Assembly: GCA_009885205.1 (NCBI GenBank)
Contig: VFLE01000097.1
Coordinates: forward strand, 1-6,351
Direction of reading: 5' to 3'
DNA length: 6,351 bases
From: Candidatus Shapirobacteria bacterium
GTDB taxonomy: Bacteria > Patescibacteriota > Microgenomatia > UBA12405
Notes under the pieces: generated by a model
What the model was told of the DNA's origin: nothing
The model's database searches: none
The model's input: the letters and a program-made list of their open reading frames with translations, nothing else
Shown: in pieces, positions 1 through 6,066 of the stretch
Position numbering within the stretch: position 1 is the stretch's first letter
How the letters are laid out: every line of letters begins with the position of its first letter
Position numbers and translations under genes: made by a program

Positions 1-19
1 CATCAAAATTTGGTATCAT
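1..19 (-). CDS. Possible start of a leftward gene running off the window edge
   Basis: On the minus strand an ATG at 19-17 opens a frame reading MIPNFD before the window ends. Only six codons are visible, so no function can be given. It is listed because the sequence just upstream on that strand (20-46) is a very AT-rich leader of the kind seen before the other minus-strand starts here, the next gene (RPB9) points the same way, and the 36-base repeated element lies 28 bases upstream. Six open codons can easily arise by chance. Confidence 0.25.
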
Positions 20-46
20 AATTATTATATATAATAAATATGATAT

Positions 47-82
47 AAAAATCGGCGTTTGAAATTATAAAAGGTGTAAAAG
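47..82. repeat. 36-base dispersed element, left copy
   Basis: This stretch, with core ATCGGCGTTTGAAAT followed by TAAAAGGTGTAAAAG, matches 6275-6310 at 34 of 36 positions in the same orientation. Both copies lie in non-coding AT-rich DNA and are followed on the plus side by a GGTTCCC-containing module. Conservation over 6 kb of otherwise diverged intergenic DNA argues for a regulatory element or a mobile repeat. Read on the minus strand it would sit 28 bases upstream of the possible left-edge gene, as a promoter would. Function and active strand are not shown by the sequence. Confidence 0.7.
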
Positions 83-162
83 TGAACTTTGGTTCCCCCC
101 CCTAAGCGAATTCTGATGACCTAGTTCCCCCTTAGTTATTTTTATAAAAAGGAGGGGTTTTA

Positions 163-183
163 GGGGGGACCTTGGTCCCCCTT
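163..183. repeat. GC-rich hairpin within the repeat cluster
   Basis: GGGGGACC at 164-171 and GGTCCCCC at 174-181 form a perfect 8-bp inverted repeat around TT. It can be extended slightly by a G-T pair. It is one of two strong hairpins in the RPB9 3' flank and shares its ACC-TT-GGT centre with the palindromes at the right end of the window. Confidence 0.65.
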
Positions 184-242
184 CCCTGATGACGTAGTCC
201 CCCCTTAGTTACTCTTATAAAAAGGAGGGGTCAAAGGGTCTG

Positions 243-261
243 GAATTCGCTTCGCGAATTC
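243..261. terminator. Perfect hairpin downstream of RPB9
   Basis: GAATTCGC (243-250) and GCGAATTC (254-261) form a perfect 8-bp stem with a three-base loop. It lies 42 bases beyond the RPB9 stop codon on the transcript strand. Mimivirus transcripts end at hairpins (the known hairpin rule), so this is a candidate 3'-end signal. The stem is shorter than the usual long mimivirus palindromes, and half of it (GCGAATTCTGAT) recurs at 106-117 as part of the repeat family, so a purely repeat-derived origin is equally possible. Confidence 0.4.
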
Positions 262-302
262 TGATAACCTTGGTCCCCCTTCCCTGATAACCTTGGTCCC
301 CC

Positions 303-680
303 TTATTTTGCATCATCGGTTTTCCAAACATTATCGCATTCCGCACACATATAAAGATACTTCAAATTGTCATCATCATATCGAATATAAATAACATCCG
401 TAGGCGTTTTGCTCGAATTCGTGTTCGTTTTACACGCAGCATTCGGACACTTCATATTCGTAATTCGCGGCAAAGTAGGATCCAATTTTGTATATTCGTT
501 GACAATATGATTGAACTTTTGTTCCCCCTTTTTCAATTGGGTTTTCAATATACAAATGTTTTCGGCCGACGCGGTTTCGTCCTTGTGCCCACAACTTCTA
601 CAATAATGTATCAACGAATTTGTATCTTTTTCGTTGATACCGATGTAATACATGTTATCGCAAACTTCGCAAAATTTCAT
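303..680 (-). CDS. rpb9: DNA-directed RNA polymerase subunit RPB9-like zinc-ribbon protein
   Basis: This 125-residue protein has two four-cysteine zinc ribbons in the RPB9 layout. The N-terminal ribbon uses C4/C7 and C27/C30 (CEVC and CRSC). The C-terminal TFIIS-like ribbon uses C78/C83 and C112/C115, followed by a tryptophan. In eukaryotes and large DNA viruses this subunit sits at the lobe/jaw of RNA polymerase and affects start-site choice, pausing and RNA cleavage; here it would belong to the virus-encoded polymerase. Length is normal for the family. Two oddities: the third cysteine pair is spaced CX4C instead of CX2C, and the usual glycine after the last cysteine pair is absent. The gene is divergent from the primase-helicase and has an early promoter 35 bases before the ATG. 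From memory, Mimivirus also has an RPB9-like gene beside its D5-type helicase. A free TFIIS-like protein is the main alternative, but TFIIS has only one such ribbon after a helical domain. Confidence 0.9.
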   Translation of the reverse strand: MKFCEVCDNMYYIGINEKDTNSLIHYCRSCGHKDETASAENICILKTQLKKGEQKFNHIVNEYTKLDPTLPRITNMKCPNAACKTNTNSSKTPTDVIYIRYDDDNLKYLYMCAECDNVWKTDDAK

Positions 681-715
681 TTTAATGATATATATTTAAT
701 ATATTACTTTTTTAT

Positions 716-727
716 ATCAATTTTATA
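716..727 (-). promoter_or_regulatory. Early promoter of RPB9 (AAAATTGA)
   Basis: Read on the minus strand this is TATAAAATTGAT, containing the exact AAAATTGA early motif of Mimiviridae. It ends 35 bases before the RPB9 start codon, with only AT-rich leader between. The same 12 bases recur on the other strand at 801-812. Confidence 0.85.
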
Positions 728-782
728 GGGTCATCAAAATTAAGAAGCGGATTCTATTGAAAGGCGTAAGGGTCTAGAATTA

Positions 783-802
783 CGATGACATGGTTCCCCC
801 TA
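783..802. repeat. Isolated copy of the GC-rich 20-base module
   Basis: This stretch (CGATGACATGG then TTCCCCCTA) is a diverged member of the module family clustered at 83-305. It is preceded by AAGGGTCTAGAATT (768-781), which matches AAGGGTCTGGAATT at 234-247 with one change, so a block of the left cluster has been duplicated here or both descend from one element. Its last bases overlap the first bases of the primase early promoter. Confidence 0.65.
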
Positions 803-812
803 TAAAATTGAT
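801..812 (+). promoter_or_regulatory. Early promoter of the primase-helicase (AAAATTGA)
   Basis: TATAAAATTGAT contains the exact Mimiviridae early motif at 804-811 and ends 54 bases before the primase ATG, within the usual range for this motif. It is identical over 12 bases to the RPB9 promoter on the opposite strand, giving a divergent early pair. Confidence 0.85.
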
Positions 813-866
813 TTTAATAAACGAAATAAAAATATCCGTACAATATAATTCAGATTCAGAATCGGA

Positions 867-3842
867 ATGGAACCCGATGTCATTGCAGTACAAGTAAAAC
901 CAAAAATAGTAAAAGTGCGCACCAAGTCGGAATCAGATGAACCATCAAAGTATAAAGACCTCAAAGATTTCTTGATAAAACATGGAATCAAAAAGGGGGA
1001 TGGATCAAATCTATCACCTACCCATACGCGAATAGGCGGCCAAGAAAATGGACAGCCGGTTCATGGGGGATCTTATCATATTCCAGAAGAAGAACATGAT
1101 ACTTTTATGGCTCTTTATTACGATGCAATCATTAAAAAGAAAAAGCCCGAATATTTGACAGAAAAGCAGTTGGTTGGCGTTGGGCCCATTGCGGTAGATA
1201 TTGATCTGCATTTTGATATTGATGTTCCAGGCCGCGTATATTCAAACGAACATTTGGATGATATGGTGGACGCTTATTTAGCCGAACTTAAAAATATATA
1301 TCAGTTTGATGATGACACTGAATTCGATATATTTATATTTGAAAAAGAGAATCTGAATCGTCTTCCCAGCAAAAAATTGACAAAAGACGGAATTCATATG
1401 ATTATCGGACTACAGTCGAGCCATGCCGTACAATGCATTTTGCGAGAGAAAATAATCCCGGTGGTTTCCGAATCGTGGGGCGATTTTCCAATCATTAATG
1501 AATGGAAAGACGTATTCGACGAAAGAATCAGCACTGGAAATAACAATTGGCAACTATACGGATCCAAAAAACCCGACCACGAAGCTTATAAATTGACTCG
1601 CACCTATAACGTTCATTTCGATTCAAGCGACGAAGAATGGAGCTATATCACAGCGATCCCTGCCAAAATGACTCTCGATTTGTTCAAGAAATTGTCCGTG
1701 AGAAACGCGAAAAACCCACAATTCTTTTACAAATCGGCATTCGCAAAATGTTTAGAAGAAAAAACGGCACAAGACGCCACGGCGCCTCGTCGCATATCTG
1801 CATCCACATCGTTGTCGTCTTTCTCTTCCTCTTCTTCTTCTTTAATGCCCGGATTCATCGGAATCCAAGAGATTCGCGGAATCAAGAATGCCGAGGATCT
1901 GGAACTTCTGGTAAACCGTTTTCTCGAGTCGATCGCCCCCTCCCAATATGTATTACGCGAAACCTATGATTATACGATGACTTTGCCCGAATCGTATTAC
2001 GGAATATGCAAAGGAACATATGATAGATGGATTCGCGTCGGATGGGCTCTCAAAAACACGAGCGAACACCTTTTAATCGTATGGGTCGCGTTCAGTGCCA
2101 AAGCGAATAATTTTAGTTATTCGTCGATCGGTGAACTATGCGACACTTGGCAAAAGTTTACCAAAAAGAATCAAAATGGGGTGACGGAGCGCTCGATTAT
2201 GTACTGGTCCATGCAAGACGCTACCGCCGAGTTCAAACAAGTAAAAATGAACACCGTCTCATTTTACGTAGACCAGACGATTAATTCGATTACGGTTGAT
2301 TCCATCAATACGGACCAAAAAAACACGAAAGGGTGTGGTGATTATGACATTGCGAGCGTTTTGTATCAGCTTAAAAAGAGCCAATTCAAATGCGTCAGTA
2401 TCAAACAAAATATATGGTTCGAATTCATCGGACATCGCTGGATAGAAAACGACTCGGGAACGACTCTGAGAAAATCCATTTCCGACGAATTGCGCGATAT
2501 GTATTTGGAGAGAGCCAATAAATTGGTCCTTACCCTTGGAAATATAGAACCCACTGACGAAAAAGCCAAAGTGATTCGCTATAAATTGTCTGTCATTACG
2601 AACATTTGCAATCGTCTCGCCAGAACGACGGATAAGAAGAACATTATGATTGAGGCAAAGGAGCTATTCTATGATCCGAATTTCCTTCAGATGACGGACA
2701 ACAACCCTTATCTGTTGTGCTTTAACAATGGGATCATTGATTTCAAGACCAAGGCGTTTCGCAAAGGTCTACCCGAGGATTATCTTACAAAATGCACGAA
2801 TATTGATTACATTCCATTGGATAAGGTGAAGCATGCAGCCGTCATTAGTGAGATCCATGATTTCATGTATAAATTATTTCCCAAAGAAGAACTGCGAAAA
2901 TACATGTGGGATCATTTGGCTTCGTGTCTCATCGGCACCGCGTCGGTGAATCAGACATTTAATATGTATATCGGCGGTGGGCAAAACGGGAAGTCGGTTC
3001 TCACCGATCTGATGAGCCATGTTCTCGGAAATTATAAGGTGGCCGTTCCTGTCGCTCTTATTACCCAACAGCGCGGAAAAATTGGTGGGTTGGCTCCCGA
3101 AATTGTTTCGATGAAGGGCGCGAGATATGCAGTCATGCAAGAGCCGAGCAAGGGGGATAAAATGAATGAAGGAGTGATGAAGGAATTGGTCAGTGGGATG
3201 GAGCCGATCAAGGCTCGTGCGCCGTATATGATCGAGCCCGTCGAATTTATTCCGCAATTCAAATTGGTTATGTGTTCCAATGATTTTCCCGAAATCAAGA
3301 CGCAAGATCATGGTACCTGGCGCCGCATTCGCGTGGTGCCATTCGAATCTCTTTTCACAGCGAATCCGATAAAGGATGATCCGAATAAACCATATCAATT
3401 CTTAATTGATAATAATATCAAAGAGCGATTTGAAGACTGGAAAACGGTATTGGCTGCGATGATGGTACAAACGGTATATGATACGAGCGGTGTGGTTGCG
3501 GATTGCCCGACCGTATTGTCTGCGAGTAATACGTATCGCGAGCGCCAGGATTATTTGGCCGAATTTGTTCATGATAAGATTATTCGTGATGCACGGGGAA
3601 CGATTCGGAAGTCGCAGCTTACCGATGAATTTAAATTATGGTTTGCCACGAATTATGGTACACGCAACCCGAGCCCGAAAGATTTGCATGATTATGTGGA
3701 TAAGATTTTTGGCAAACAGCGTGGAGGCATTTGGTATGGCGCGCGGTTGAAATTCAGAGAGGAGGATGATGAATTGAATTCCATCGGCACAACAAACGAT
3801 TCTGTTGCCGATGATGATGATGAAATTTTGCAGGATCTTTAG
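867..3842 (+). CDS. D5-like primase-helicase (AEP primase plus SF3 helicase)
   Basis: This 991-residue protein is the viral replication-fork primase-helicase, orthologous in layout to poxvirus D5 and the mimivirus counterpart. The N-terminal archaeo-eukaryotic primase domain (about 100-290) shows the catalytic DID at D111/D113 after a hydrophobic strand, GIH at 175-177 fitting the second AEP motif, and a WQLYGSKKP segment at 228-236. A serine-rich linker (311-325) follows, then a PriCT-2-like segment (about 387-432, W388, G392, W393, W406, W428), a D5_N region (about 590-690) and the SF3 helicase. The helicase has Walker A GGGQNGKS (703-710), a Walker B-like strand ending at E759, motif C around N805 and an arginine finger near R819/R820. 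A Pox_D5 C-terminal domain (about 895-965) and an acidic tail finish it. All key residues are present, so it should be active. It has its own early promoter and no strong terminator hairpin after the stop. Confidence 0.97.
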   Translation: MEPDVIAVQVKPKIVKVRTKSESDEPSKYKDLKDFLIKHGIKKGDGSNLSPTHTRIGGQENGQPVHGGSYHIPEEEHDTFMALYYDAIIKKKKPEYLTEKQLVGVGPIAVDIDLHFDIDVPGRVYSNEHLDDMVDAYLAELKNIYQFDDDTEFDIFIFEKENLNRLPSKKLTKDGIHMIIGLQSSHAVQCILREKIIPVVSESWGDFPIINEWKDVFDERISTGNNNWQLYGSKKPDHEAYKLTRTYNVHFDSSDEEWSYITAIPAKMTLDLFKKLSVRNAKNPQFFYKSAFAKCLEEKTAQDATAPRRISASTSLSSFSSSSSSLMPGFIGIQEIRGIKNAEDLELLVNRFLESIAPSQYVLRETYDYTMTLPESYYGICKGTYDRWIRVGWALKNTSEHLLIVWVAFSAKANNFSYSSIGELCDTWQKFTKKNQNGVTERSIMYWSMQDATAEFKQVKMNTVSFYVDQTINSITVDSINTDQKNTKGCGDYDIASVLYQLKKSQFKCVSIKQNIWFEFIGHRWIENDSGTTLRKSISDELRDMYLERANKLVLTLGNIEPTDEKAKVIRYKLSVITNICNRLARTTDKKNIMIEAKELFYDPNFLQMTDNNPYLLCFNNGIIDFKTKAFRKGLPEDYLTKCTNIDYIPLDKVKHAAVISEIHDFMYKLFPKEELRKYMWDHLASCLIGTASVNQTFNMYIGGGQNGKSVLTDLMSHVLGNYKVAVPVALITQQRGKIGGLAPEIVSMKGARYAVMQEPSKGDKMNEGVMKELVSGMEPIKARAPYMIEPVEFIPQFKLVMCSNDFPEIKTQDHGTWRRIRVVPFESLFTANPIKDDPNKPYQFLIDNNIKERFEDWKTVLAAMMVQTVYDTSGVVADCPTVLSASNTYRERQDYLAEFVHDKIIRDARGTIRKSQLTDEFKLWFATNYGTRNPSPKDLHDYVDKIFGKQRGGIWYGARLKFREEDDELNSIGTTNDSVADDDDEILQDL
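1797..1844 (+). repeat. Serine-codon microsatellite in the primase linker
   Basis: A pyrimidine-rich run of TCT/TCC/TCG codons encodes about a dozen serines (residues 311-325 region) between the AEP domain and the PriCT-like segment. It looks like slippage expansion in a flexible interdomain linker and stays in frame. Confidence 0.75.
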
Positions 3843-3890
3843 AAATATTTACAACCGAATCGATTTATATGTGTATATATGTATATATAT

Positions 3891-4211
3891 ATGTCATTGT
3901 CATTGCATCGTAATAATAAAAAGAATAAGAGAAAGTCGAATCGTTTACTCCGAAATGATAAATTCCAAAGAAATATAGTAAAGCATGGTGGCGTTGGTGA
4001 AACAACCGTTTTTCCGTGGTTGACCGCGCCTTTGCAAAAGTACTATTTTGGAGAAGGAATGGTTAATGCAACGGAGCTACAACAAGCGGCATTGACGAAA
4101 ATAGGCCAAATTTTTAAAGCTCAATATGAATCGTTGAAATCCGGATTTAGAATGAAATCGTCAAATTTTATAAACAAACGAGAAAATAAACGCACGAGAA
4201 AATCAACATAA
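3891..4211 (+). CDS. Small basic protein of unknown function
   Basis: From the second ATG this is a 106-residue protein. I do not recognise the family. The first 30 residues are strongly basic (Lys/Arg/Asn-rich), the middle (33-85) looks folded, with FPWLTAPLQKYYFGEG followed by a likely amphipathic helix around LQQAALTKIGQIFKAQYESL, and the tail (87-106) is again basic. There is no signal peptide or membrane helix. Such a profile suits a nucleic-acid-binding or packaged virion protein, but that is inference. An in-frame ATG at 3879 would add MYIY, encoded by the TA-repeat leader. I prefer 3891 because it directly follows ATATATAT, as the 139-residue gene start does. It starts 48 bases after the primase stop on the same strand, has no early motif, and ends 32 bases before a strong hairpin. 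Confidence 0.75.
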   Translation: MSLSLHRNNKKNKRKSNRLLRNDKFQRNIVKHGGVGETTVFPWLTAPLQKYYFGEGMVNATELQQAALTKIGQIFKAQYESLKSGFRMKSSNFINKRENKRTRKST

Positions 4212-4243
4212 GATCACATCAACCGCGCTCATTTTATGACATT

Positions 4244-4277
4244 TATTTTTATTCTTTTCTTTCAAAGAATAAAAATA
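4244..4277. terminator. 14-bp perfect hairpin between convergent genes
   Basis: TATTTTTATTCTTT (4244-4257) and its exact complement (4264-4277) flank a six-base loop. It lies 32 bases past the stop of the plus-strand basic protein and 45 bases past the stop of the minus-strand 139-residue gene. A perfect stem of this length fits the mimivirus hairpin rule, in which transcript cleavage and polyadenylation occur at palindromes. Because it is symmetric it could end both converging transcripts. Confidence 0.75.
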
Positions 4278-4322
4278 TAACAATCTACATGTACAAGAAT
4301 TTATTCCATCTTGGGTCACACA

Positions 4323-4742
4323 TTATTTATACGTGGTCAGTGTTATCACCGGCAAATCAAATGTAGGTTTGTTGTAAACCGATTTATTAATAACTGCATA
4401 AAAATATCCAAGAAGCCAATATAAATAGCTCTCAATTGGTATAATAATATAAGGAAATAAAATGACTAAAATCGCCAAGAAACGTTTATATATAATTGAA
4501 TATTCCGACGTTTTTCCGAAAAACAGACAAAACAAGACACCTAAAGCTACTATGTAATAAACCCACCAAAGAATTTGATTTATCGCATAATAAAAATTTA
4601 TATTGACTGTTTGGTATTTTATTTTTTGGTTGTCTGTCGAATACGTATCGTTTTGTGTTTTTTGTTGTTCACGTAAGATATCATTTTGCCATTTTACCGT
4701 TTCATTTAATTTTTTGTAATTGTCTGTATCTCTTGTCGGCAT
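4323..4742 (-). CDS. Small multi-span membrane protein, unknown function
   Basis: The protein has 139 residues and I do not recognise its family. The first 45 residues are hydrophilic and probably helical or coiled coil (Gln/Asn/Lys-rich). Then comes a membrane helix at about 52-75 (LWWVYYIVALGVLFCLFF) and a second hydrophobic stretch at 88-118, long enough for one or two spans, containing LFPYIIIPIE at 95-104. A short tail ends in TTYK. There is no cleavable signal peptide. The start is placed at 4742 because the AT-rich leader ATATATAT runs straight into that ATG and the 426-residue membrane-protein gene ends only 17 bp upstream. The topology (N-terminal coil, paired spans, short tail) matches its upstream neighbour, so both may serve the internal virion membrane; this is inference. 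Confidence 0.85.
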   Translation of the reverse strand: MPTRDTDNYKKLNETVKWQNDILREQQKTQNDTYSTDNQKIKYQTVNINFYYAINQILWWVYYIVALGVLFCLFFGKTSEYSIIYKRFLAILVILFPYIIIPIESYLYWLLGYFYAVINKSVYNKPTFDLPVITLTTYK

Positions 4743-4759
4743 ATATATATTATCCGCGA

Positions 4760-6040
4760 TTAAATTTTGTATTTGTATGTTGTAAATTCAAGATCCGTAT
4801 ACGGTTTTGCATCGTCTTTCGATTTATTCAGGGATTTCATTGTTTTCGAATTATAGGTCGATTCAGAGAGAACTTTGAAATCCGAGTTTATATCGCCATA
4901 TTGTATCGCCTGATCAAGTGTAGTAAATTGTTGTATTTTTGTTGCGGAAGGTCCATCTCCTCTGGAGGCAGCAGCAGAAGGTCCTCTTGATACAGCAGGG
5001 GAAGGTCCATCTCCTCTGGAGGCTATAGCAGAAGGTCCTCTTGATACAGCAGGGGAAGGTCCGTTTGACATAGCAGAAGGTCCTCTTGATACATCAGCGG
5101 AAGGTCCGTTTGACACAGCGGAAGGTCCTCTTGATACAGCAGGGGAAGGTCCATTTGACACAGCAGAAGGTCCATCTCCTCTGGAGACCGCAGCCGAAGG
5201 ACCCGGTGATGTATTTTGTAATGAATAACCTAAAACGGATGGCAATTTTGAAAACAATCCATCAAGAGAAGGAGACGGCCCACTTGGAGAAGGAGACGGC
5301 CCACTTGGAGAAGGAGACGGCCCACTTGGAGAAAAAGCCATCGGCGAAGGTTTGGAACTTGGTGGCATCATGCATACTTTTAATTTGGGATCATATACCG
5401 TATCTCCCGCGCAACAACTTGCTTCATAACAACCAAATTTCATTTGTGACCAAAAACTTTGCGCACTTGCGTCTGTTCCAATTAAATTTCCCGAACCATC
5501 GGTTTTTGGGGGTGTCACGTAAATTTCGTCATAATTTATGTTATCACGGATAGCAACATCCGCATATATGTTGAAACATATTATCAATGCAATCGATATA
5601 TCTAAAATATATAACAACGTAAAAAATCCCCCCGAAAACCCGACAAGTCTACCTAAAAATGTGATGGCAATAAAAATACATAATGCAACGATGAGAACAA
5701 TCATTATTTTTGAATATTGTACCTTCTTTTTGCGATACGTCTCGTTCAATAGTGTTTTTCTTGCGTTTTCTTGTTCCATTTGAATAATTAGCGCCTGTTT
5801 TTCGTCGAGGCGGTTTTTTTCGGTTTTTACAATTTCTTTCATCCGTTCCTGCTCCGCCAGAACAGCGCTACTCGATTGATTGGCGCGACCATAACTATCC
5901 GATATATTTATGACTCCTTTTTGTAAATCATTGACACCGATGGCTACATCAATCGGATTGTTGTAATAATTTTTAGATAAATCGACCAAATAATTTTGCT
6001 GTACATCAATAATTCCTGGTATGTCGAAATAACTTCCCAT
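4760..6040 (-). CDS. Coiled-coil, two-span membrane protein with Pro/Ser/Gly repeat tract
   Basis: The protein has 426 residues and no recognised family. In order: a short N-terminal region, a charged coiled coil (about 58-107), membrane helices at about 111-130 and 138-160, a cysteine segment with C204, C209, C210 and C223 (C-X4-CC-X12-C), a Pro/Ser tract with PSGPSPS repeats (about 236-258), a second tract of 15- and 18-residue GPSA/VSR-type repeats (about 279-366) with three RGD tripeptides, and a non-repetitive C-terminal domain of about 60 residues. The low-complexity tract resembles stalk or linker regions of surface proteins, and the cysteine cluster suggests disulfides. An in-frame ATG at 6139 would add 33 residues, but these translate the inverted-repeat arm at 6067-6107, so the ATG at 6040 after an AT-rich leader is preferred. 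It lies 17 bp upstream of the 139-residue membrane protein gene and has no early motif. A virion surface or membrane role is inferred. Confidence 0.88.
   Translation of the reverse strand: MGSYFDIPGIIDVQQNYLVDLSKNYYNNPIDVAIGVNDLQKGVINISDSYGRANQSSSAVLAEQERMKEIVKTEKNRLDEKQALIIQMEQENARKTLLNETYRKKKVQYSKIMIVLIVALCIFIAITFLGRLVGFSGGFFTLLYILDISIALIICFNIYADVAIRDNINYDEIYVTPPKTDGSGNLIGTDASAQSFWSQMKFGCYEASCCAGDTVYDPKLKVCMMPPSSKPSPMAFSPSGPSPSPSGPSPSPSGPSPSLDGLFSKLPSVLGYSLQNTSPGPSAAVSRGDGPSAVSNGPSPAVSRGPSAVSNGPSADVSRGPSAMSNGPSPAVSRGPSAIASRGDGPSPAVSRGPSAAASRGDGPSATKIQQFTTLDQAIQYGDINSDFKVLSESTYNSKTMKSLNKSKDDAKPYTDLEFTTYKYKI
4946..5205 (-). repeat. In-gene repeat array coding GPSA/VSR units
   Basis: Repeat starts (GAAGGTCC) fall at 4947, 5001, 5055, 5100, 5145 and 5166, giving steps of 54, 54, 45, 45 and 21 bases, all multiples of three. 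The array therefore grows and shrinks in frame, coding 18-, 15- and 7-residue units. The long units include SRGDGPS. The near-identity of adjacent units at DNA level shows recent tandem duplication or unequal exchange. Confidence 0.85.
5266..5328 (-). repeat. Three identical 21-bp tandem repeats
   Basis: Three perfect copies of a 21-base unit (5266-5286, 5287-5307, 5308-5328), with a partial fourth at 5329, encode the seven-residue repeat around PSPSGPS. Perfect identity means very recent expansion, so copy number probably varies between related viruses. Confidence 0.9.
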
Positions 6041-6066
6041 ATTTATAGTTATACATTTATAGTAGA

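Larger units (their letters stand above)
83..305. repeat. Cluster of GC-rich intergenic repeat modules
   Basis: The gene-free left end is packed with imperfect copies of a 20-base module, consensus TGATNACNTNGTYCCCCCTT, at 114-133, 187-206, 262-281 and 285-304, plus a degenerate copy at about 83-104 that includes a run of eight C (95-102). Two of them belong to a longer 44-base unit (114-157 and 187-230, 40 of 44 identical) that continues through the palindrome TTTTTATAAAAA to GGAGGGG. A related module is at 783-802. The last copy in the cluster overlaps the RPB9 stop codon. The cluster lies in the 3' flank of RPB9 and may act in transcript ending, or may simply be parasitic repeat DNA. Confidence 0.8.

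Noticed and set aside
83..305. CRISPR array in the left repeat cluster
   Set aside because: Repeat units are imperfect, irregularly spaced and separated by related sequence, not unique spacers; no cas genes are present.
507..728. Plus-strand 73-codon frame across RPB9
   Set aside because: It is antisense to the zinc-ribbon coding sequence and runs through the AT-rich leader; no evidence for a real gene.
1373..1380. A third exact AAAATTGA motif
   Set aside because: It lies inside the primase coding region with no gene starting just downstream, so it is taken as chance.
2874..3398. Open frame of 174 codons on the minus strand opposite the helicase domain
   Set aside because: It lies fully antisense to the conserved SF3 helicase region, has no motif of its own, and is explained by the codon bias of the primase gene.
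4946..5205. Collagen-like Gly-X-Y protein
   Set aside because: Glycines in the tract recur at 7-8-residue intervals, not every third residue, so a collagen triple helix is not supported.
5086..5553. Plus-strand open frame of 155 codons, rich in repeated KETAHLE-type segments
   Set aside because: It is the antisense reading of the Pro/Ser/Gly repeat array in the 426-residue protein; repeats with unit lengths divisible by three keep the opposite strand open too.
6063..6066. TCTA on the minus strand upstream of the 426-residue gene as a Cafeteria roenbergensis virus-like late promoter
   Set aside because: Four bases is too short to call, the distance to the ATG (22 bases) is longer than typical for that motif, and the other two non-early genes lack it.
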